Shown here: piece by piece, positions 58,088 through 64,000 of the stretch | Layout: each line of letters opens with the position of its first letter | How positions within the stretch are numbered: position 1 is the stretch's first letter | Origin: Salticus scenicus | Taxonomy: Eukaryota; Arthropoda; Arachnida; Araneae; Salticidae | Direction of reading: 5' to 3' | Length of the DNA stretch: 64,000 nt | Assembly (NCBI GenBank): GCA_963930645.1 | Contig: OZ005648.1 | Coordinates: forward strand, 103,826,167-103,890,166 | Translations under genes and position numbers: made by a program | The notes under the pieces: model-generated | Told to the model about the DNA's origin: nothing | The model's input: the letters and a program-made list of their open reading frames with translations, nothing else | Databases searched by the model: none

Positions 58088-58729
58088 ATTATATAAATAC
58101 GTGTTTGTTCATATAATATCTCTATTGGAATTTCATTACTTTAATAAATTCCCATCAATATTCGAGGCATTTTTATGCAAAACAACTTTATGAGAATATA
58201 TTACATTTCTTCCAAATTTACGCAATTTATATTTTTGACGATGGAACATGTCAGTTATTCAATAAAAGCAAGAACAAACTATGCGAAAAATATTTCATAG
58301 TTTTGTAAGCAATATCTTCTACCGACAAAAGAGAAAGGCGCCAAACTTCTGCATTCGTTTATGCACAGCAAGAATATTTTATTCATATCGGGGGTACGAT
58401 CATGGAACTTTTTCAATTTTGCCAAAATTTCTCTTATTCATATGTAGTCACCATTATTCAAGATGTGAAATTAGATTCGTCTTATAATACTTTTTTCTTT
58501 TTCTTTATCGTATCACGTTTTATACAAAAATTCATATCTGATTCAAAATTGGAGAAAAATTTCATAGTTGTTTCATTTTACAAAACACAGAAGAAACAGA
58601 GAGAAAAATTGTTGTTTTGTATGTATGATAATAAACAAAAATGATAAAATTTCAAATATAAACTTCCAAGTGTGTCTTCTTTTACATTGTAAATTTAAGT
58701 TTAGTTTAATAAATAATGTATATGTATAC

Positions 58730-58784
<55 letters not shown>

Positions 58785-59016
58785 ATATAATTTATTTATT
58801 ATTGCATCTATTAAACATAATTCGTTTAATTTTTAGATGAATTACTTGCATAAAACCTGCAAATTCTTAGCTTTAAGCTTACAGATTTTCAGAAGTTTCC
58901 CAGTATTAACATACAATAATTCAATATACTCCTTGATAAAATATTGATTATATTATAATCATGGTTTCATGCTCTTTTCTGTTTTTGGTATTGACATTTT
59001 TAATTATTTAAAACTA
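57660..59016. other. AT-rich DNA, no feature seen
   Basis: Poly-T of about 32 at 58053 and (TA)n at 58735-58768. Frames crossing the microsatellite are not credible. Confidence 0.5.
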
Positions 59017-59180
59017 CACTGATGGAAAAAAAAATCCCAACACCAAGAAAAAATTATTGTACAGTAATGAAATTTCAGCAATACATTTGTCTAGGTAACA
59101 TATTTAATTGATTAAAGTTTCAAGATCACAGGTAGAGCCATTGGCGAGAAGAGCCATTTGAAATGTGAAATGTTGGTACA

Positions 59181-60498
59181 TTAGTAACCGGTGTAACCGC
59201 CAGAATTTTGAATGCAAGCATGCAAACGTACATGCATTGTGTCGTACAGGTGTCGGATATCAGTTTGTGGGATGGAGTTCCATGCCTGTTGCACTTGGGC
59301 GGTCAATGCAGGGACGGTTAATGCTGGCTGTGGATGACGCTGGAGTTGTCGTCCAATGATGTCCCATACGTGCTCGATTGGAGAAAGATCTGGTGATCTA
59401 GCAGGCCAAGGCAACATGTCGAAACTCTGTAGAGCTTGTTGGGTTACAACAGCCAGAGCCTGATTAAGGGGGAAGCACACATTATCTCCGCTCTCACCGG
59501 AATATTTTTACAATTATTTTTTACTTCATGTCATAGAAATTCCACGCTTTGACGAGGAAATATTTTTTATAAAAAATGAACGGTGTAAAACAATCCAATT
59601 TATTCACCGTTATTAGACACCAGAATTCTTTTAAAATAATTTTTAATGAGAATTTTCTGTTTATTATAGTAGGAAAGTATTTGTTAAAAAATAACGGTGT
59701 CAGTATAAATAATGTGTGCTTCCCCCTTAATCAGGCTCTGACAACAGTGGTATGAGGGCGAGCGTTACCTTTTTGGAAAACACCCCCTTGAATGCTGTTC
59801 ACGAATGGCAGCACAACAGGTTGTATCACTAGACTGACGTACAAATTTGCAGTCAGGGTACGTGGGATAACCACGAGAGTGCTCATGCTGTCATACGAAA
59901 TTGCTCCCCAAACCATAACTCCAGGAGTACGCCCTGTGTGTCTAGGCCGCAGACAGGTCGCTAGCAGGCGTTCACCTGGCCTCCATCTAACCAACACACG
60001 GCTATGACTGCGACCAAGGCAGAACCGGCTTTCATCAGAAAACACAACAGATGTCCACTCCGTCCTCCAATGAGCTCTAGATTGACACCACTCACGTCGC
60101 AAACGGCAGTGGTTTGGAGTCAGTGGAATGCACGCTACAGGGCGTCTGGCTCGGAGCTGTCCTTGAAGTAACCGATTTGTAACAGTTCGTTGTGTCACTG
60201 TGGTGCCAACTGCAGCTCGAATTTCAGCTGCAGACGCAGTACGATTAGCCACAGCCATACGCCGAACACGGCGGTCTTCCCTCTCAGTAGTGCCACGTGG
60301 CCGCCCGGAACCCGGTCTTCTTGAGGCAGTACCTTCCCTTGACCACTGCTGCCAACACTCATGCACAGTGGATACATTCCTGCCAAGTCTTTCTGCAATA
60401 TCGCGGAAAGAAAACCCACCTTCTCGTAGCCCTACTACACGACCTCGTTCAAACTCAGTGAGCTGTTGATAATGGCTTCTTCGTCTTCTTAGTGGCAT
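59181..60498 (-). pseudogene. Tc1/mariner transposase, catalytically dead and split
   Basis: Start ATG at 60498 (MPLRRRRSHYQQL...), stop at 59181. From the N-terminus: a first helix-turn-helix (about residues 12-55, FSFRDIAERLGRNVSTVHE), an AT-hook-like GSGRPRGTT (63-71), a second HTH (about 87-115), then the DDE domain. The first catalytic Asp is present at 155 (VVFSDESRF). The second Asp site, in the family motif DNARPH, reads GNARPH, so Gly 244 replaces it, consistent with one GAT to GGT change. The Glu lies in SPDLSPIEHVWD after the insertion. Removing the 287-bp MITE and one 8-bp duplication leaves 341 codons in frame, so no other frameshift is needed. The element cannot transpose itself. 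Confidence 0.95.
59454..59740 (+). mobile_element. hAT-type MITE family A, copy 5 (287 bp), inside the Tc1 transposase
   Basis: Full-length with CAGAGCCTGATTAAGGGGG ends. Target duplication ACAACAGC / ACAACAGT (59446-59453, 59741-59748). It cuts the transposase between the second and third catalytic positions. Confidence 0.96.
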
Positions 60499-60738
60499 CC
60501 TTGACTAACATTAACCCACTGCGTCAAATCTCAACTGTAAATAACGATCACGAACCTTACAGCGCTTATTTAAAGCAAACCTCATTTGCATGTTCATAGT
60601 GCGGCTACTAGCGCCACACTTATGCGCGTAGCTCGAAATTTGAATCGACGTCATCTTTCAGATGTATAAACACGCCTACCAAATTTCGTTTATCTAGCAC
60701 AGCTCCTTCCTGGTGTTGGTATTTTTTTTCCAACAGTG

Positions 60739-60770
60739 TATATATATATATATGTGTGTGTGTGTATATA

Positions 60771-60810
<40 letters not shown>

Positions 60811-60845
60811 TGTGAGAATGTGTGCGCGTGTGTGTATATGTAATA
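60739..60845. repeat. (TA)n(GT)n microsatellite
   Basis: Alternating TA and GT runs to about 60840. The Tc1 element used a TA at its edge as target. Confidence 0.9.
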
Positions 60846-60933
60846 TGTTAATCTTTGTGATAAATAACTTTTTAAGTTAATTCTTTTAAAAGAAAATAAT
60901 TTATATATACGAGATAATTCTTCACAGAAAACA

Positions 60934-61110
60934 CATCTGCCAACCAACTCATTAATAATCGGAAAATATATAGTACTCGCTTTTTTCTTGAGTAATGTTA
61001 TGCTTATTTAATCGTAACTACATTTGGAGATAATTACTCAAAAAATAAAGTGGTATAGAAAAGGGGCGTGTATAAAAAATCTTCTGAATCATGGGATGTT
61101 AGCAGAGATG
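60934..61110. mobile_element. MITE family M, copy 2
   Basis: CATCTGCCAACCAACTCATT on the left, GATGTTAGCAGAGATG on the right; core TTATTTAATCGTAACTACAT and GGAGATAATTACTC. Matches copy 1 at 3751. Confidence 0.6.
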
Positions 61111-61254
61111 GAGACGCAAAATATTGGCTAGCAGATGAGAAAAATTAATATATTTTTAATACCAGAAATCTTTATTTATAAGAAATGGTTTAGATGCTAC
61201 ATCGTTTAGTTTTGTTTTAAAAATCATTTCACCATGATTTTATTAACTTTGATT

Positions 61255-61456
61255 CAGAGTTCCCAACTTTTATAATTTATTCACGAGCATTTTTAGCCCC
61301 GCCTTTTTTTTTACACCGGAAATTTTGAAAAAATGATTTTCTTCGTATTTAATCGTTGTCGCATATTAAGGAGCAATAATGCACAAAATTTCTGGTGCGA
61401 AAAGAAGGCGAGGCTAAAAAATGCTTGTGAATAAATTATAAAAGTTTGGAACTCTG
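61255..61456. mobile_element. MITE family D, copy c (202 bp)
   Basis: CAGAGTTCCCAACTTTTATA and the complement of AAAAGTTTGGAACTCTG. Flanks CTTTGATT and CTTCGATT (61247-61254, 61457-61464) give an 8-bp duplication with one mismatch, so a hAT-type insertion. Interior TAGCCCCGCCTTT and AGAAGGCGAGGCTAAA. Confidence 0.82.
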
Positions 61457-61499
61457 CTTCGATTCTTGTTTGTATGTTTCCTTGTCCAGTACAAATCTT

Positions 61500-61620
61500 G
61501 CAATCGATTTTTAACTAACTTCCCGACTAGCTAGACATTTGAAACTTTCAGGATAGCTCAGAACACGGTGACAATACATTTTCTTAATACTTTTAGTCAA
61601 CTGTTTCAGGCAACGAGATC
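61500..61620 (-). repeat. Detached unit of the 150-bp repeat
   Basis: TCTTGCAATCGATTTTTAAC, then TAACTTCCCGACTAGCTAGA, as in the array at 62295-62840, from which it is separated by about 780 bases. Confidence 0.75.
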
Positions 61621-62294
61621 TATAAAGTAGTGTGCTAATTCAATGGATGAAAGATTGGCTTTCGATAGTTCAAAATTAATCACGTGACATGAACCAATGG
61701 GTTGCTACGTTTTGCTCTTTATCGCTTATTTGGCAATTTAAAATATAAGTTTAGCAAATTATCATTACTATTAGGTAACACGAGAGTCCTATGACCGAAA
61801 TAAATTGTTTTTAAAATAATTTTTCACATATTTCACATTATAACAAATAATAAAATACTGTTTCTTTCGTCATTTCACAACAAAGTCTAAAAGTGTTTAT
61901 AAAGAAAAAATATACTTTTAAAAGAGCTAAATTTAACAACAATTAATAATTTATCAACTAATTTTAAATATTTTGTCAGTTAAATTTTGACTACACGAAA
62001 TAAAAAAGAAAAAAAAAAAATAAACAAAAATGATTTAGAACGGAAATTAAATGTTAAATTACGTAAGTAAACAAAAACATTGGCGGTTATCTCCAAACAG
62101 TTGCCATAGAAATTCATTGAAAATAAGCTTTAACGAAGGAAACCACCGAATACGCAGGTGCAAGGGGAGCATGTCACATGACACATCTTGCACCTTCTCA
62201 AGAGTTACCATTTATTACTCTGCTTTATATAATCTCGTTGGTTTCAGGTCCCTACTGCCTTCGCCAGCGTTTATATGATTCGACAGAAAATTTA
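61621..62294. other. Unique sequence between repeat units, promoter-like words
   Basis: Contains CACGTG (in AATCACGTGACATG), CCAAT, and GTTGCCATAGAAAT, which resembles an RFX X-box half. GGTGCAAG and CTTGCACC (about 62156-62194) form an 8-bp stem. No coding frame of note. These words are short and could be chance. Confidence 0.25.
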
Positions 62295-62840
62295 TTTAAC
62301 TAACTTCCCGACTAGCTAGACATTTCAAACTTTCAGAATAGTTAAGAACATGGTGAAAATGCATTTTTTTAAATACTTTTAGCCAACTGTTTCGGATTTC
62401 TGTTGCCTTCGGCAACGTTAGTAGTACAAAGCTTGCAATCGATTTTTGAGTAACTTCCCGACTAGCTAGACATTTGAAACTTTCAGGATAGCTCAGAACA
62501 CAGTGACAATACATTTGTTTAATACTTTTAGTCAACTGTTTCAGATACCTACTGCCTTTGGCAGCGTTTATGTTATTCAATAGAAAATTTATTTAACTTA
62601 CTTCCCGACTAGCTAGACATTTGAAACTTTCAGAAAAGTTCAGAACACGGTCAAAATGCATTTTTTAAATACTTTTAACCAACTGTTTTGGGTCCTTGTT
62701 GCCTTCGGTAGCGTTACCAGTACAAAACTTGCAACCAAGTTTTGAATTTTATAATAGCTCAAAACACAATAAAGATGAATTTTTTTTAATACTTTTAGAC
62801 AATTGTTCCGGATTTCCGCTGCCTTCGGTAGCATTTATAT
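62295..62840 (-). repeat. 150-bp tandem repeat, about four units
   Basis: CTTCCCGACTAGCTAGACAT starts units at about 62303, 62453 and 62601; the fourth (from about 62720) is diverged. Spacing is 150 and 149 bases. On the minus strand the units read open in one frame, with CLASREV and EIRNSWLKVFKK recurring. A period divisible by three keeps such frames open without selection, so coding is not shown. Confidence 0.75.
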
Positions 62841-63780
62841 GATTCAACAGAAAATTTAAAAACATGGTACATAAAAAGTTCTTTTTGTCTTACAATTATA
62901 TCATTTAAAGTAACAAAACCTATTACAAAACAATGCATTTTATGAAATAATATTTAGAACTATGTAAACAATAAATCAGCTACAAAAATGACTTTTTATA
63001 AAAATCACTCTATGATGGCACTCTAAAAATCATTGGTAATATGGATTATATTTGAATTAATGAATATTAATAAAAGCGTTGTTTCTGAGCCTAATGAATG
63101 GGTAGAATGAAAAATACTTTCAATATAATAAAATCGAATTTGCAGAAAAATCTAATATATGAATAAATAAATATATATATCCGTATATGCAATGACAACA
63201 AATTTATTATATTGATGACTGTTGCAAATATAGTTTGATTAATTTTATCATATTTAGACAAACTTTGATTCCCTTCTAATAGATGTATTTCATTGAAACT
63301 TAGTGTATGTGTTACTTGGACCATGCGGAAAATAAATCTGCAATAAAAAACAATCATTCAAAGTTTTGCCAATAGTTGGCATTTTTATTGTAATTATGTT
63401 GTAAACTTGAAGCGTTTGAAAAACTAGTAGTCATTGTCCTAAAATTAGTCTTTACTATGATTTTAGGAGATAAGGATATATCCTTTTTAATAAATTTTTA
63501 TTAGAACGGTAGTAATTTTTCAACTGCATTGGGAGAATATTGACGCACAAAAAGTAGGCCTTTGTCGGGACAGGGCTTCATAAAGATGATTATTATTTTT
63601 TTAGAATCTGGAGAGTTTAATATGTTTAAAAAGAAACGGTGTAGGAAGTCCTTTTTCCATGGTTGAAAGAGCGGCTATTTTGACAAAAAAAAAAAAAAAA
63701 AGATGGAACAAGGAAATCAATGTATTTGTTTCACTCCAAAATGTTGATCTTGTATGGATACCTCTTTACAAGGCATTATA
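62841..63780. other. AT-rich DNA, no feature seen
   Basis: No motif recognised. Poly-A of about 18 at 63686. CATTATA at 63774-63780 is the target duplication of the next MITE. Confidence 0.5.
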
Positions 63781-63919
63781 CAGGGATGGAACACGGGCGC
63801 AGAATTCATACCGGAATCCGTTTAAGAAATTTCTCTACCTATAATATCGTTGATTTAAGAAGTAGAAAATTTTCTTATATTGATAGTGGTATGTATTCTG
63901 CGCCCGTGTTCCATCCCTG
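63781..63919. mobile_element. MITE family G, copy 3 (139 bp)
   Basis: Same ends and length as copies 1 and 2. Here the duplication is 7 bp, CATTATA (63774-63780, 63920-63926). Confidence 0.92.
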
Positions 63920-64000
63920 CATTATAAAAACTTTCATATAGTTGATTACGGAAGAGCCAAATCACGGGACACTGTACTTGTCATACATTACTGGGCATCG

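Larger units (their letters stand above)
59017..60738 (-). mobile_element. Tc1-like DNA transposon, interrupted
   Basis: Inverted ends CACTGATGGAAAAAAAAATC and the complement CACTGTTGGAAAAAAAATAC, both continuing CCAACACCA. TA flanks at 59015-59016 and 60739-60740. It encodes one transposase on the minus strand, which is split by family A copy 5. Without the MITE and one copy of its duplication the element would be about 1.43 kb, normal for the superfamily. Confidence 0.95.

Noticed and set aside
58568..58840. 90-codon frame through a (TA)n tract
   Set aside because: Its tyrosine/isoleucine run is microsatellite translation.
1..64000. tRNA, rRNA, snRNA genes and CRISPR arrays
   Set aside because: I scanned by eye for tRNA B boxes, 5S and snRNA-like motifs and regular short repeats with spacers; only the SINE-like tRNA relic at 7.5 kb turned up. 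A covariance-model search would be decisive.

Overview
This window is AT-rich eukaryotic nuclear DNA with no intact host protein-coding gene that I can recognise. It is dense with homopolymer tracts, microsatellites and DNA transposon derivatives. A Tc1-type transposase, hAT-type miniature elements, a tRNA-related retroposon and a long LTR element all point to an arthropod. The element mix makes an arachnid, probably a spider, my best guess, but that is inference from style and not a species assignment.

Layout. 1-11.9 kb: AT-rich DNA with an LTR-like block (1.8-2.8 kb), a perfect hairpin MITE, a 670-bp foldback element, a SINE-like repeat, several MITEs and one GC-richer promoter or first-exon-like patch near 9.8-10.15 kb. 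11.9-14.1 kb: a 2.2-kb element with about 85-bp terminal inverted repeats, holding a second element that carries CpG-rich tandem units. 16-22 kb: more MITEs, a related 104-bp tandem array, and an 891-bp direct repeat pair flanking a hAT transposase C-terminal remnant. 22-28 kb: a possible transposase-derived exon and a hairpin-ended repeat. 28.0-38.0 kb: one 9.9-kb LTR retrotransposon on the minus strand, with 1025-bp LTRs that differ at three sites, a 5-bp target duplication and no coding capacity. 38-51 kb: MITEs inserted into MITEs, a frameshifted coding remnant and ACTAG-class repeats. 52-54.6 kb: a GC-rich hAT-type element and a decayed 175-bp satellite with a long hairpin. 55.8-64 kb: nested MITEs, a Tc1-like element killed both by a catalytic change and by a MITE insertion, and a 150-bp tandem repeat.

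How the pieces relate. No pathway or operon is present; the connected story is transposition. Family A (287 bp, five copies), family G (139 bp, three copies) and family B (about 194-226 bp) recur at exact lengths with target duplications. Families B, C, D, E and M share one palindromic core with a GGCGGGG box but have different ends. A 500-bp TTAA-flanked composite unit occurs twice, once beside a readable empty-site relative. The LTR element and family A look recent; most other elements look old.
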